Counted from the first letter of the stretch, positions 1-11,419 are shown. The stretch is 64,000 nt of DNA from Micractinium sp. NFX-FRZ (GCA_029339195.1 JAPTJF010000060.1:124001-188000); one strand, 5' to 3'. Made by a program: numbers and translations. Notes: generated by a model from the letters alone, not told the origin.

Positions 1-142
1 TGAGTTTCATGAAGGGTTTTGCAGCAGCACAAGTGGTGCAGGCATGAGAGCACCACGTTTTCCAGGTGGTCACGTACTGCACTTTAGGTTGCTGGAGAGT
101 AACCCCCTTTGTGTCTCCTCCCCATCCCCCCGCCCCCTGCAG

Positions 143-2700
143 CCTCTACAACCGCCAGCCGTTTGCGCCGCCCACCGAGCAGTTCTCCCTCAACGTCTTC
201 AAGCAGGCCTTCACGGCAGTGCAGTCGTGCGTGGTGCACCTGCAGGGCGTGCCCCTGGGGTGAGCCCCCACCCAGAATTGTTGTGGCAGGACCTGGTGTT
301 CGGTTTGCATGTGGCACAGCTGGGGGCGGGCTGTATCTCACAAGTGACTCGAGGGCTGTGGGGCCCTCGTGTGTGCTGATGAAGCGCGTGTGTGCTTGGG
401 CCGCGCTCGTGCTTGCCGCTTGCTGCCACACCATCAAAACTCATTTACCCCGGCTGGCGCCCTGTGCACTGCTCTTGCCTGCCAATCCGGGCTGTGCCGC
501 ACTGCCCGCCCCGCTTCTGCCAACCCTGGGTTGCATCCCACCTTCGGGTGCCCCTCTTCTGATGCCCTTCTTCACGCCACGTGCTGCCTGCCTTGCCGTT
601 TGCAGCAAGCGTTTTGCGCTGGTGCCTCTGGGCCCCCCGCTGCTCACCTACAGCAGCACCAGCAAGGCAATGCTCAAGTTTGACCCGGAGACCCACGAGG
701 TGAGTGGGAGGAATGGTAGGGAGGGGAGGGAGGGAGGGAGGGGGCGGGAGGGGATGGACGGAAGGAACAGGCAAGGAGAGGCAGAGCAAGCGTGGAGCAA
801 GGCTTTGGATCGGCTACCTGCGAGGCGGGTTTGTAATGAGAGGGAGAGGAAAGGGGACGCTGTGCCCGTATTGGGCAGCGGTCACCATGGCACCCCCTGT
901 CGGCGGCCTGCACCCTCGCTGCACCCCGCTGCCGTGCCGTTTGTGGAAGAGCAGGTGCGGATGGCCCGCCTGCAGCCTGCTTGTTTTGCCTGTCGCCGTT
1001 GTTTAACCATGGGGTCACCTCCCCTGGCCTGTTCTAACCCGCCCGCATGCGGGCTGGCACATTTCTTGTCCTTTGTGTTCTGATGTTGCAGGTGCAGCTG
1101 GCTGTGGACCGCCCATATGCAGAGGGAGAGCCGCTGACCGCCTGGTGCGGCCCCCAGGTGAGCCCGCCTGCCCCGGCCCTGCTGCCATGCCAACCTACTT
1201 GCCACAACACATCTTCTCAACAACAGTTCACATGTGTTCAATGCTCGGCGGCATGCAGCCCAGACGGGCTACCAACAACCTGGCCTGAAAACGGCCGCCT
1301 CAACATGGATTCGCTTGCCCGCGTTACCCCTATCCTTGCCGAACCCCTTCCCTTGCAGCCCAACTCGCGGCTGCTCATCAACTATGGTATCGTGGATGAG
1401 GCCAACCCCTACGACAAGCTGCCACTCTCAAGTGAGCCCCCCTCCCGCTGCTGCCTGCGTGTGACGTTAAGGAGTGGTCTGCTGGCTCAGCAGGATGCGT
1501 CCTGCCTGGGCTGGCTGTGCTGCCGAGCAGTGGTGCCGCTAACCTTGCTGGTATCCTCCGCCTGGCCACTGCTGCGCCAGAGCCGCCGCCGCAGCGGCAG
1601 CATCCTCGCCACCATCTGTCTGCAGCTGAGTCAGCCCGCCTCTTGACCCCCATCTCCCTGCGCTCTGTACCGCCCTGTACCGCAGTCACCATCCCCTCGA
1701 ACGACCCCCTGTACCGCCTGAAGCGGGACAAGCTGGCGGAGCAGGGGCTCAGCACCCAGCAGGTGTGTGCCACGCCACTTGCGACCGCTCAGCAGCACGG
1801 GTTCAGTAGAGCAGGGGCGGGCAGAGCACGACCTCCGCGCCCTGCAGGTGTATCTGCGCAGCTTGCCGGGGCGGCGCAGTGCACGGCAAGGCCCTCCCAG
1901 CCCAGCGCAGCAGCCTGTTGGCAGTGCCTGCTTGTGCTCGCCCACTCTTTCAGGACTGCCTCCACCACCACCTTCACCCCTGCCATTGCCTTGCCCTCTT
2001 CTTGGCGTGCAACCCCCGCAGACCTTCCAGCTGCAGGCCTCGGCCCCGCTGCCGGCGCAGCTGCTGCCCTACCTGCGGGTGGTGCACGCCACGCGGGAGG
2101 CTGACGTGGCGGCGGCGCAGTTTGGGGAGCAGGCGGCGCCGGTGGCACCCGAGAACGAGCTCACCGCGCTCAACCAGGTGAGGTTGTGAAGGACAGGAGT
2201 GCGAGAGGGGTCGAGGGAGGCATAGTGTGCACATTGTTGGTTTGGTTTGCTGCCAAGCTCGGCGCTCAGCCTGCCTGCCTGTGCCTGGCCCGATCGACAG
2301 GAGGGCGAGAGGGGTTGAGGCATAAGGCGCGCCGGTGGTTTGTTGTTTTCTGATGTTGTCACTCGGCTTGCCTGCCTGTGCATGGCCAGCACGGCAGCCG
2401 CCTACCCCCATACAGAGTACACGACCCAACCGCCCTTCCCCCTGTTGCCACCCCTCCCTCGCGCCCCGCCAGCTCATCACCACGCTGAAGCTGCGCCTGT
2501 CCCGCTACCGCACGACAATCGAGGAGGACGAGGCAACCATTGCAGACCCCACCTCCGCCCCCCGTGCCTCCGTGGCCGCCCGCCTGCTCAAGTCGGAAAA
2601 GAAGATCCTGCATGCCTCGCTGGCGGCGGTGCTGGCGCTGCCGGGCGCAGAGGAGGCCGCTGCGCACGCGCCCATCGTCACCGCCATTCAGATGGTGTGA
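143..2700 (+). CDS. SET-domain / Rubisco LSMT-like methyltransferase, 3' part
   Basis: Seven exons are visible: 143-259, 606-699, 1092-1157, 1359-1431, 1686-1762, 2022-2177 and 2473-2700 (stop). All are GT-AG and in phase, giving about 270 residues. The exons read LVPLGPPLLTYSS, then WCGPQPNSRLLINYGIVDE (the substrate- and AdoMet-binding end of a SET domain), then a Rubisco-substrate-binding-like tail with LLPYLRVVHA and a helical C-terminus. This matches the plant plastid subfamily related to Rubisco large-subunit methyltransferase (Arabidopsis At5g14260 type) better than true LSMT. That subfamily is predicted to transfer methyl groups to lysine, but its substrate is not established. The N-terminus, with any transit peptide and the first SET motifs, lies left of the window. 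Confidence 0.85.
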
Positions 2701-3158
2701 TGAGCTGGCACGGGTGCTGGTTGTGTTCTGATGCTATGTGGCGCGATATGGTGTGTGTTTGGTGTGATGCTGTGTGTGTGTGTTTGCATGCTCTCACGGC
2801 AGGGCACAGCCGCTGTGCTCTGTGCACTCTTGTCCGCCTGCGTAGTTTTGTGTTGGGTGACGTGCGTCCATCGCTGGCGCTGGCCCTCTCTGCTTTATGG
2901 CTGAATGTGTGGGCACCTGCTAGACCCCCTGTGTGGGTGTTGACCGCATCTGCACCTAGGGTGCATGCCTCTTAAGAGTGCACATGTCCTCCGTCCCACT
3001 GCACCAGTTTTTCTGAAAAATTCCTGCTTGTGGGCTCTCCCCCCCGTCTTGTTCTGTACCATACGCCCCGCTTGCCGCTCCGGGGCCCCCGTTTTCCAAC
3101 CCCTGAGCTCACTGCATACGATTCTCATTTCAGCTGCTCGTCCTCCCTCTGCCCTCAT

Positions 3159-3163
3159 TGTAA
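3159..3163 (+). terminator. Candidate TGTAA poly(A) signal, SET gene
   Basis: TGTAA is the usual poly(A) signal of chlorophyte algae. This one lies 459 bp after the stop and faces the minus-strand signal at 3216-3220. Confidence 0.35.
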
Positions 3164-3215
3164 GTAAACGTCGGTACGCTGCCCATCAGCTCTAGACAGG
3201 AGACAGACATCAGCT

Positions 3216-3220
3216 TTACA
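3216..3220 (-). terminator. Candidate TGTAA poly(A) signal, SANT/Myb-like gene
   Basis: TTACA on the plus strand, 75 bp past the minus-strand stop at 3295 and 53 bp from the facing signal of the SET gene. Confidence 0.4.
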
Positions 3221-3294
3221 CAGGATGATGCGTGCTCAGGGGCTGCAGAGGGTGCAACGCCATCCGTGCCTCCCAGCGCATGGCCAGCTGGCTG

Positions 3295-4845
3295 CTATTG
3301 CTGCTGCGCCACGCCAATTTGAGCTGCAATCTCGGGATTTTCTTCAAGGTACCTGCATGGCAAGTCAAGTGACACAGGTTTGGAGGGCGGTGCAGTCAAC
3401 GGAGCATGCCAGTGATACTTGTGCTATGTTTTCTCTGCCCGCACTGCCACCCCTGCATTCTGCTTGGCAGCACTCCCTTGGCAGCACTCCAGGCTCACCA
3501 CACACACCGATGCACATGCGCCATATGCCAACACGCCCACAACATCCGGTGCCCTCCTCACCGTGCCACGCTGCCCTCGTCATTCTCTACGAGCACGCCG
3601 TTCTTCAAGCAGCGAGTGGCCGCTGCAATGCGCAGGTGCAGCGCGCGCTGGGCATCCACCGCCGCTCGGTCGCCTGCAGGGCAGGGGAGGGTTGGGATTG
3701 GCGGGGACAGCAGCGCCTGCTGTCACATGGGTTGCAGACACCAATGCATTTTCTGGTAAAGGCCGCAGTGACCCTCCGTCTCTCACAATTCTCCCCACTC
3801 CACCCACATCCCCACCCACACGTCCACCCACCCTGCCTCTGTCCTCATCTGCCCTGCCTCTGTTCTGTTTCTGCCCTTGTCACTACCTCTGCCCCTCTCC
3901 TGCCTCCGCCCTGCCACCCAGCTCTGCCCCTGTCCTCCCCCTGTCTCCCCTCCCCTCCCCTCCCACCCTGCCCCTGCCCCCTGCCTCACCCTTCCATCCC
4001 ACGTGGCGCGCCAGTGACTGCGTGCCCAGCAGGCGCCCAGCATGCACCCGCACATCCGTGTCCTTGTAGCGCCCCAGCTCAGCTGGGAAGGCTTGGATGA
4101 TCTCCCGCCACTTGCCCACGCCAAACCGCTCCAACCCCTGCCAGGGCAGGTTTCAGGGCGCGGTGGTTCACCAAGAGGAGGGAGGTCGGGAAGAGCACAG
4201 CAGGCGGGAGGTGCACGCGGTCTTGCACTGGCGGCAGCAGGGAGGGATGCCGCCAGGGCGTGCGCTGTGAACAAGGGCACTGTGAGCAAGGCAGGCACTG
4301 TAAACAGCCGCCCTGCATTTGCGTGCCCCCCACACATGCAAGCACACCAGCGCTGCACCTGCAACGCCGCACACCTGCGCCCCACAACTCATGTGCCGTC
4401 CAGGCGCTGCACGCACCTTGTACAGCGCCTCTCGATGCGCTGCCCCCCACTTCTCCTCGTCCTTCAGCCGAATGATGATGTTCTTTGGCTTGAAAAAGTC
4501 TTGGTCAATCTCGCCGTCTGGGCGGCACATGCCGTCCGGGCTGAACGTGGCGCGCATGCTGCGCACCCACGCCAGCCGCTCCGCCAGCTGCTCCGCCACC
4601 TGGTCCTGATGCTGGCAAGCATATCAGGGGTGGGGCCAGGGATGGGCCAAGGGCGGTGGATGGGGCGCGATGCGGCCAGGCGCGGCGGCGGGCCGGCAGA
4701 CGGCAGCAGGTGGAGCGGTGGCAGCGGCACATGCTTCCCCACTGTCGGCGGCGCTTGGTGGAACCGTTGATGGCGCTCTCACCCCTTGCTGCGTAATGTC
4801 TGGAGGTGCTGCGTGCTGCTGCTCACGGGCAACTTCTGTCGCCAT
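3295..4845 (-). CDS. Small SANT/Myb-like domain protein
   Basis: Five exons read on the minus strand: 4845-4783 (start ATG), 4605-4417, 4137-3990, 3673-3562 and 3352-3295 (stop). Every junction is GT-AG and the phases join exactly, giving 189 residues. The central part reads HREALYKGLERFGVGKWREI, which has the G-x-G-x-W pattern of the second helix of a SANT/Myb domain. It is followed by RLLGTQSLARHVGWKGD and a C-terminus YLEENPEIAAQIGVAQQQ. The N-terminal 21 residues are low complexity. I cannot name an ortholog; DNA or histone binding is inference from the motif. The gene shares a 249-bp promoter region with TAD3, transcribed the other way. The exon 1 start is the least certain part. Confidence 0.65.
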
Positions 4846-5094
4846 CTCGTCTCCCTGCCTGCTGTGAATGAGTGCACTTGGATCGGAGGGAAAAAGATCC
4901 AAGCTGCCTTGGACCGCGTATGATTGCCATAAAGCCCGGAAACGCAGAGCCACGTTCAAGTTGCCCACGTCCGACCTTCTTCCCCAGTTTGCATTGCGCC
5001 GTCTGCCGCCCCGAGCAGCTGGTCCACCGCCCAATTCGGCACACATTGCTTTCACTTCGCCCAGCTATCATCAGTCCATTCCCGCTCCCCGAGC
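4846..5094. promoter_or_regulatory. Divergent promoter region, SANT/Myb-like and TAD3
   Basis: A 249-bp gap between two start codons pointing apart, so both promoters and 5' leaders must lie here. No clear TATA box was recognised. Confidence 0.5.
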
Positions 5095-6809
5095 ATGGCT
5101 GCCATGCCGCCGCCGCTTTTTGGGAAGCCCGTCGGGGTGCCCACCACCGACGGGCCGGTCCTGGAGCTGGTGTCAATGTATGCCGCGTCGGTCCCAGCCA
5201 AGTTGGGCGGCCTGCTCATGAAGGCGCTGGGGTCGGCGGCGCCACTGTGGCGGCTGCAGCACGTCAAGCGTGTGCGCAAAACGGCAGGGGCGGCTGGGCA
5301 GCTAGACATCCTGCTGTGCCGTGCGGAGTGGCAGGAGGAGCAGCGTGAGCAGTTGCTTGAGCAGCAGGCAGAGGGGTCAGCAGGAGGAGCAGCAGAGGCA
5401 GTGCCCATGGCCACAGACGGCGACGGCTGCGATGCTGTGGTGCCACTGCTGCCGCCAGCGGTGGCAGCGATTGTGCAAGAGCACGGCCTTCGGCCCTTTA
5501 TTGCACAGGTGAGGGCACAGATAGTGAGGTTGATGCTCTGATAGTCTGCCTGTCAGCCTGGCTGCTGCTGATGTATGATTATATTTGACTGGCATTGCAT
5601 TGCCTGGTGCAGCCCGGTTGATGATGTTGCCGGGAGCAGCCTGGGTGTTGGGGGCAGCGTGGCCTTCATGGCACAGCGCTTCAGCTATGCTGGAGCACTG
5701 TACTGCAGCACTGCACTTTACTGTCCCCCCTCCCCTGCCATGCAAATCATGGTCAAGTCCCCATCCGACTTACCGTCTTGCCCGTGTGTTGCTTCCTCCC
5801 ACACAAGCAGGTGCCCAAGCACGCGCCGGTGACACGGCAGCAGCTGACTGAGTGGGGCCAGCACTGGCCCCTCAACTGGCGCTCGCCAGACCCCAGCAGC
5901 CAGCTGCATCTCGCGGAGCTGCCGCCTGCTGAGGTGGCAGCCATGCAGCGCCACATGGCGACAGCCTGGCAGCTGGCACAGCAGAACGGTGCGGCAGGCC
6001 GCGTGGCCAACGCATGCTTGCTAGTGGATCCTCAGAGGGATGCCGTGATTGCATCTGCAGCCGACTGCAGCCACGTGCACCCGCTGCGGCACGCCGCCAT
6101 GGCGGCGGTGGCAGCGGCGGCAGATTGGCAGCTGCAGGTGTGGCCTGACAGCCGGCGGCAGCAGCAGGAGCAGGCACAGCCTGCGGGTGCTGAGGGCAGC
6201 TGCCAGGCGGTGCAGCAGGGCGCAGCGGCAGCAGCAGCAGCAGCGGGAAGAGAAGGCAGCGGTGGTGGCAATGGCAGCGAGCCCCCAGGCTGTGAGGATG
6301 AAGGGGCAGATGGGAAGCGGCGGCGGCTCGAGGGAAGCCACGACGTGCACGATGCGGCACACGAGGCGGCAGCGCCAGCTGGCAGCGGCGGCTCGGGCCA
6401 CCCACACCCAGCCAAGCAGCATGCGCCGCAGGAGCGGTTGGCAGCGGCGGCGGGTGCAGCAGCGGAAGCAGGGGCAGCAGCAGCAGAAACTTCAGCAGCA
6501 GCAGCCGCAGCAGTGGGAGCAGCAGTGGGAGCGGCAGGGGGAGCAGCAGTGGCGGAGCCAGCCGGCGGCGCGTGCGACCCGGGCTCCCGCCCCTACCTGT
6601 GCACCGGATACGACTGCTACATACTGCAGGAGCCGTGCATAATGTGTGCCATGGCCCTGGTCCACTCCCGCCTGCGCCGCGTGATCTACTGTGCACCCGA
6701 CCCGCAGTGGGGCGCGCTGGGCGGCGCGCAGCGCCTGCACGCTCAGCGCAGCTTGAACCACCACTACCAAGTGTACCGCCTGCCGCTGGCGCCGGCCGAC
6801 CCAGCGTAG
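5095..6809 (+). CDS. TAD3: tRNA-specific adenosine deaminase subunit TAD3 (ADAT3)
   Basis: Two exons, 5095-5508 and 5811-6809, phase 0, giving 470 residues. TAD3 is the non-catalytic partner of TAD2; the heterodimer deaminates A34 to inosine in tRNA anticodons. The zinc motif HPLRHAAM (near residue 228) has Ala where active deaminases have Glu, as expected for this subunit. The second motif, EPCIMC (near residue 412), and a following HSRLRRVIY helix complete the cytidine-deaminase fold. An Ala/Gln/Gly-rich insertion of about 150 residues separates the two zinc motifs, much longer than in yeast or animals. The N-terminal half, from LELVSMYA to GLRPFIAQ, is the weakly conserved TAD3 arm. It runs head-on to TAD1, the other family of tRNA adenosine deaminase. 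Confidence 0.9.
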
Positions 6810-6822
6810 CTTGCCGGGATCA

Positions 6823-6827
6823 TGTAA
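6823..6827 (+). terminator. Candidate TGTAA poly(A) signal, TAD3
   Basis: TGTAA only 14 bp after the TAD3 stop; a very short 3' untranslated region if used. Confidence 0.35.
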
Positions 6828-6928
6828 CGTACTGCTCACAACAGCTGTGCGTTGGATTGTTTGCAACCAGGCAGCGGCATTGGATCTTCCAGCGATGTAG
6901 CTGAGTACCTGTGCTCACAGGGCTGAAA

Positions 6929-6933
6929 TTACA
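6929..6933 (-). terminator. Candidate TGTAA poly(A) signal, TAD1
   Basis: TTACA on the plus strand, about 300 bp past the TAD1 stop and 102 bp from the facing TAD3 signal. Confidence 0.35.
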
Positions 6934-7235
6934 GCAGCAGGCATCTGCACTGAAGCGTGGTTGATATCAAGAGGCAAGCATCGAGTGGAAAAAGAGGGCG
7001 AGAGAAAGATTCTCACTTGGGAGTGCACAGCTGAAAGGATGGGCAGGTGGGGCGCACACATCGGGGGCGAGCGGGGAGGGGTGCTGGCAGGACAGGTGGG
7101 AGAGGAGGGGCGAGCAACAGAAAGAGCACAAGAGGAGGGAGGCACAAGTGGCTTGTAGATCATGCCGCAGGAAGCTGGCAAGTGTCGTGCCACCTGACAA
7201 AACAACAAAACGTCAAACACAGGACGCTGGGTGGG

Positions 7236-9576
7236 TCAGTGGGGCAGGGAGAAGTCTTCTAGCCTGGGCGGCTTAGGGATCCAGCCCTCCAGGGGCGAGG
7301 GGAGCTCTAGAAGGCGGCGCCAGCTGTCGCAATACTGGGCCCCCGACAGCCGCTTGGCTTGGCGGTACGTCAGGCCAGCCGCATCTGCCGCTCCTGCATG
7401 GGCCGCGGCGCCGCCGTCGCTCGGCGGCTCGGCGGCTGCAAGCGCACCTGCTGCCCCATCCACCGCAGCTGCTGCTGCTGGCACCGGCAGCTGCCGCAGT
7501 GCCGCTGCCAGCTGCTGCCAAGCGGCAAACAGCGCTGCCTTGCAGACGGAGGGCTGCGCTGAGATGGGAGCCGGCTGCCCGGCTTTTGGGCGTACAGCAC
7601 CCACTTTCAGGCCGTTGCTGCCTGCCACCGCCTCAACCGACCCGCCCAGGAGCACTCCCGGCGCTGCTGCTGCTGCCGGTGCTGACGCTGTCGGCGCAGC
7701 TGCTGGTGGGGCACGGCCAACCGGCTCCCCAAGCGGCGGCTGCTGCTGCTGCTGCTGTGGCCGTGTCTGCTTCCATTTAAAGGCGGCCGAGGGAGGGGCC
7801 AGCCAGACCACCGAGGAGCCGCCCCCCACTCGCCGGCTGGCAGAGGGAGCCAGCCCAAGCCGTTCCATGGCTGCAGCACTGGGGCTGCTGCTGCTGCTGC
7901 TGCTGCTGCCGGCACTTGTGTTGACGCCTTCGTCAGGCGGGGGAGCGGCGGTGTTAAGTGGCACTCCTGCCGCGCCTGCTTGTGGGTGGCCAGGCAGGTG
8001 GACGTGCAGGGAGGGCGCCACTTGAATGCCGCCAGCTGGCAGCCGCTCCGCTGCGAGTGCTGCTGTACGGTCAAGCAGGGCGCGCTGCAGGGCCGCTGCC
8101 GCTGCCGCTGCCAAGTCGTCGGCGCTGGTGCTGCCCGGAGCAGCCGCTGCCGCAGGTGCCTGCTGCTCTCCCCCACCGAGCGGGGCTGGTGGCGGTGCTG
8201 CTGTCGTGGCTACGGCAGGTGCCTGCTGCTCTCCTGCTGCAAGCGGTGCTGGTGCCGGTGCTGCTACTGTGGCGCCAGCAGCAGGTGTGCCGTCAGGTGC
8301 GCCTGCTGGGGCAGCTGTGGGCTGCAGGCCGACAGTGATGGAGGCGAGGTGCAGCGGTGAAGCCAGCAGGCCGCTCAGCAGCGACCCCTGCGGGACAAGC
8401 GGGGAGCAGAACACCAGGGTTTCAGGCAGCAGCAGGGGAGGCACAAACCAGGGGTCCGAGCTGATGACAGAAGCAAGCAAACAACAAAACACCCATTGCG
8501 AATAGACCAGGGCATGCCTCACTCCCAGGCAGCATGGAGACGCAGCGCAGGGGCGGCTCCGGAGCAGACTGGGCACGCTTGAAGCCCGCACTTGCCTGCA
8601 AGCCCAGCAGGCACCAGCGCGCCAGCTTGTCGCTGCACGACATGCTCAGCGTGGCATCGCCCCGCCCCGGCTTGCGCCTCACAACTCCCGTGGCCTGCGC
8701 TGCATCGTAAGACTCCACCTCGTGCTGCTGCGGCAGCTGCCACTGCTGCTGGGGGGCCTGCTGCTGGCCACCTGCGTCAGCCGCAGACGGGGCCGCAGGC
8801 TGTGCACTGCCATCCTCCGTCCGAGGGCGCTTCAGAGGCTTGGCACCTGTCCGCCCAAGGCTCCCAGCGGCCGTCCTGCTTTTGCCGCCTGCCGGCTTGC
8901 AGGCTGCGCAGCTGCCCTGCTCGCCCGCCTGCTCACCAGCGGAGGCTGGCCCTCCTAGGATGCTGGCGTCTCCACAGGGCGGTTGGCTCACATACATGTG
9001 CAGCCGCACGCCCGGCTGCAGCTCGAAGCGCCAGCCGCCAAACACATCTGTGCTGCTGCTGCAGCCATCGCATGCTGGACGGACAAGCCGCAACACCCGC
9101 GTGCTAGCGGCCGCCGCCAGCGTTGCCACGTCGGCCGGCACGCTGGTACCGCCCCCCTGCTGTACTGCCTGGCTGTATTGCTGTACCGCCTGCTGCATCT
9201 CGCTGTACAACCAGCGCAGCAGGGCTCTGCGGCACAACGCCTCGGCGTGGCAGTCGTTCAGGGCTGCCCCGCCCGGCTGGAGCTTGCTGCCACCCAGGCA
9301 TTTGGTGCCTGTGCCAAGGGCAACCACTGCCAGACCGCCGCCTTGCTCAGCATGCTCAGCATGCTCAGCATGACACTGTGCGCGCGGGTCGGACGGGGCT
9401 GGCGCCGGCTGCTGCCTCGGCTGCTCTGCAGGCTGCTGGCTGCCGCCGCTGCCGTCTGGGGAGGGCAGCGACAGGGCAATGCCTGCCAGCACCGTGTGCT
9501 CGTGCGCCTGTGGCTTGCCTGTTTTGGGCAGCCCCGCAAATTGCGCCACCACCGCTGCCGCCACCGCATCGCCCAT
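7236..9576 (-). CDS. TAD1: tRNA-specific adenosine deaminase 1 (TAD1/ADAT1)
   Basis: Two exons on the minus strand: 9576-8596 and 8387-7236, 710 residues. TAD1 deaminates A37, next to the anticodon, in eukaryotic tRNA-Ala. The ADAR-type deaminase domain is clear: VVALGTGTKCLGG, the proton-shuttle motif NDCHAEALCRR (near residue 110), SQPPCGDASI (second zinc ligand, near 198), and MSCSDKLARWCLLGLQ joined across the intron to GSLLSGLLASPLHLASI. The intron starts with GC (CAG|GCAAGT), a non-standard but strong donor. The C-terminal half holds long Ala/Ser/Gln-rich stretches, then the family end motif with YRQAKRLSGAQYCDSWRRLL and GWIPKPPRLEDF. It may hold a further unrecognised intron in the low-complexity part. 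Confidence 0.9.
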
Positions 9577-9803
9577 GCCTGCCCCTGCCGGTCCAGTCTC
9601 GGGCGGTTGATTGTTTACTAAAGGGGGTGGTGTGTGCTACTGCTACTGGCTGCTGCTAAAGAATTGAAGGTTGCTGCCGCTGCTTCTCCTGCTCTGCTGC
9701 TGCTGCTGCTGTCCTACTGCGACTGCTTGATGCCGCTGCTTGCCGCTGCTTGCCGTTGCGTTTGTGCACCACAGCCGGCAATGCCTCGGGTGAGGCAAGC
9801 AGG

Positions 9804-11011
9804 TCATTCCTGCATGGCGTCCGGCCCTGCCGCTGCGGGTGCCGCTGCTGCTGCCGCCGCCGCCGGCTTGCCCTTGCCCTTGCCGCCTGCCGCCTTCTTC
9901 TTTCCCAGCTTGCGGGCTGCTGGCTTCTTGAGGGTGGGGGCGGCCTCGGTCGGTGCCTCGTTTGTCTCAATCTGCAGGGAGGGCATGAGTACAGCAGCAT
10001 GCAAGAAGTCAAAATGAGAAAGCAAGGCGCACGTGCCAGACTGTGGCCAGCCCAGTGCTCCTGCCCGCTCGCATCGCATGTGCACAGCCCTGCCGCTCAT
10101 CGCAGTGCCAACTGGCACACTACGTCTCCATGCAGCCGCATCCCAAACAACAACAACACTCGGCATTCTCAGCCCTGCACCGCCGCTGCCGCAAACTCCC
10201 ACCCACCGTGCCCACCCACAACTTATCGGATGCGCCTCCCCTGCATGCCCCCATCCAGCGCCCCCTGCCCCCTGCCTACTGCTTCAGAGGAACCACCCCT
10301 CCTCACCTTCGGCATAGCGCCAAGCTTAGCATTCGCCTGACGAGTAGAAACCGACCTCTCTTGTGCGCCCGCCCCCACTGGTGACACCACAGAACTCCTG
10401 CGCATCCCCACGTTTCCCAGCGAGTGTGGTCTGTCCAACCCCTCCCCTGCTGCCACCCACCCACCTGCATAGCCGTCTCAAGAGCCTCCTGCCCCTTGCC
10501 GGACACTGCTGCCCGGTGGGCTGCCTTGCGGGCCGCCTTTTTCGTGCGCTTGCCGCTCACAGCCGCCACAGCCTTCTTGTGTGTGACGGAAGCACCCTTG
10601 CGCTTCTTGACCTCCCGGGCTTTCTGCTTCTTCTTCGTCTGCCAAGACTTCTTCTTGCTGTTGAACCCGCCGTTCACGCTTCCTGCAAGAAGGGCATGAA
10701 GGGAAGGGCATGCAGCGGGGCAGGATTATGGTGGTAAGCAGGCAGGGCTGGCAGGCGAACAGTGGAGGATGGGTGTGCAGGCGGCGACGGCGGCGAAGGG
10801 CGGCACGGTGGCGCCAACCGCGACGGAGGACGGGCACTGGCGGCAGCGGCGGCAACGGCGGCGGGGGCTGGGAGGCGGCGGCTTTGCACCCCGTGACTCG
10901 GTGCATAGCAGCTGCTGCGCTGTCCCCCAAGCTCTAGCTGCTCTTGGCAGGCAGCAGAGCAGCCCATTTGCAAACCCAGCACATGCATGTGGCGGCGCAC
11001 GCACCCGGCAT
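9804..11011 (-). CDS. Small Lys/Ala-rich basic protein, unknown function
   Basis: Four exons on the minus strand: 11011-11005 (only ATGCCGG), 10682-10465, 10307-10336 read downward (30 nt) and 9971-9804, giving 140 residues. All junctions are GT-AG and phases agree. The product starts MPGSVNGGFNSKKKSWQTKK and continues as a strongly basic run of KKR, KRTKKAARKAA and KKKAAGGKGKGK, with an Ala-rich tail. Composition suggests a nucleolar or chromatin protein, like many ribosome-assembly factors or H1-like tails, but I recognise no family. The 7-nt first exon is chosen because it is the nearest ATG followed by a good donor (GTGCGT) in the right phase. A different first exon is possible. Confidence 0.55.
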
Positions 11012-11419
11012 GGCGAGGCTGCGCTGAAAACGAAGCGTAGCTATGTGCAGAGACAACAGATATGCACAAGAGCCTTCGGAAGAGTGCACTGTGACCTGCC
11101 AGCTAGGACGCCTACTGGAAGATGCAGACCAAGTGCCTGCTTGTTCTGTAGCCTGTGCCAATTGTGGGCCTGGGGTCTCCACACAAAGCGTCCAATTACA
11201 GGAGTCTGCAACCTAGTTTAAGGCTGCGGTCTTGCGGCACGAAAGACCAGCCCCTCCCGCTACACCCCGCCCCGCTCAGCAAGCGGCGCACTCGCTGTCG
11301 ATCGCTCACACAGCCGCTGCTGTCGAAGCCGGAGCCCGGGCGCCAGCGGACCCCCGTTTCTGACCGGCACTCGGGGCGCTTCACCTAGCTCCAGAAGGCG
11401 GGCTGCAGGGGTTGGAGCC
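11012..11419. promoter_or_regulatory. Divergent promoter region, basic protein and UBC2
   Basis: A 408-bp gap between oppositely directed start codons. It must hold both promoters and leaders; no specific element was recognised. Confidence 0.45.

Larger units (their letters stand above)
2701..3294. other. Intergenic, convergent 3' ends
   Basis: No credible coding region is seen. This stretch holds the 3' untranslated regions of the SET gene (+) and the SANT/Myb-like gene (-). Candidate TGTAA poly(A) signals lie at 3159 on the plus strand and 3220 on the minus strand. Parts are GT-rich (2740-2790). Confidence 0.6.
6810..7235. other. Intergenic, convergent 3' ends of TAD3 and TAD1
   Basis: No gene is seen. 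The stretch holds two 3' untranslated regions with facing TGTAA candidates at 6823 (+) and 6933 (-), followed by purine-rich sequence on the plus strand. Confidence 0.6.

Noticed and set aside
109..1083. 324-codon open frame on the plus strand
   Set aside because: It reads through introns of the SET gene; only the short splice-bounded stretches match the family.
3225..4100. 291-codon open frame on the plus strand
   Set aside because: Pro/Cys/His-rich chance frame opposite the SANT/Myb-like exons; no recognisable domain.
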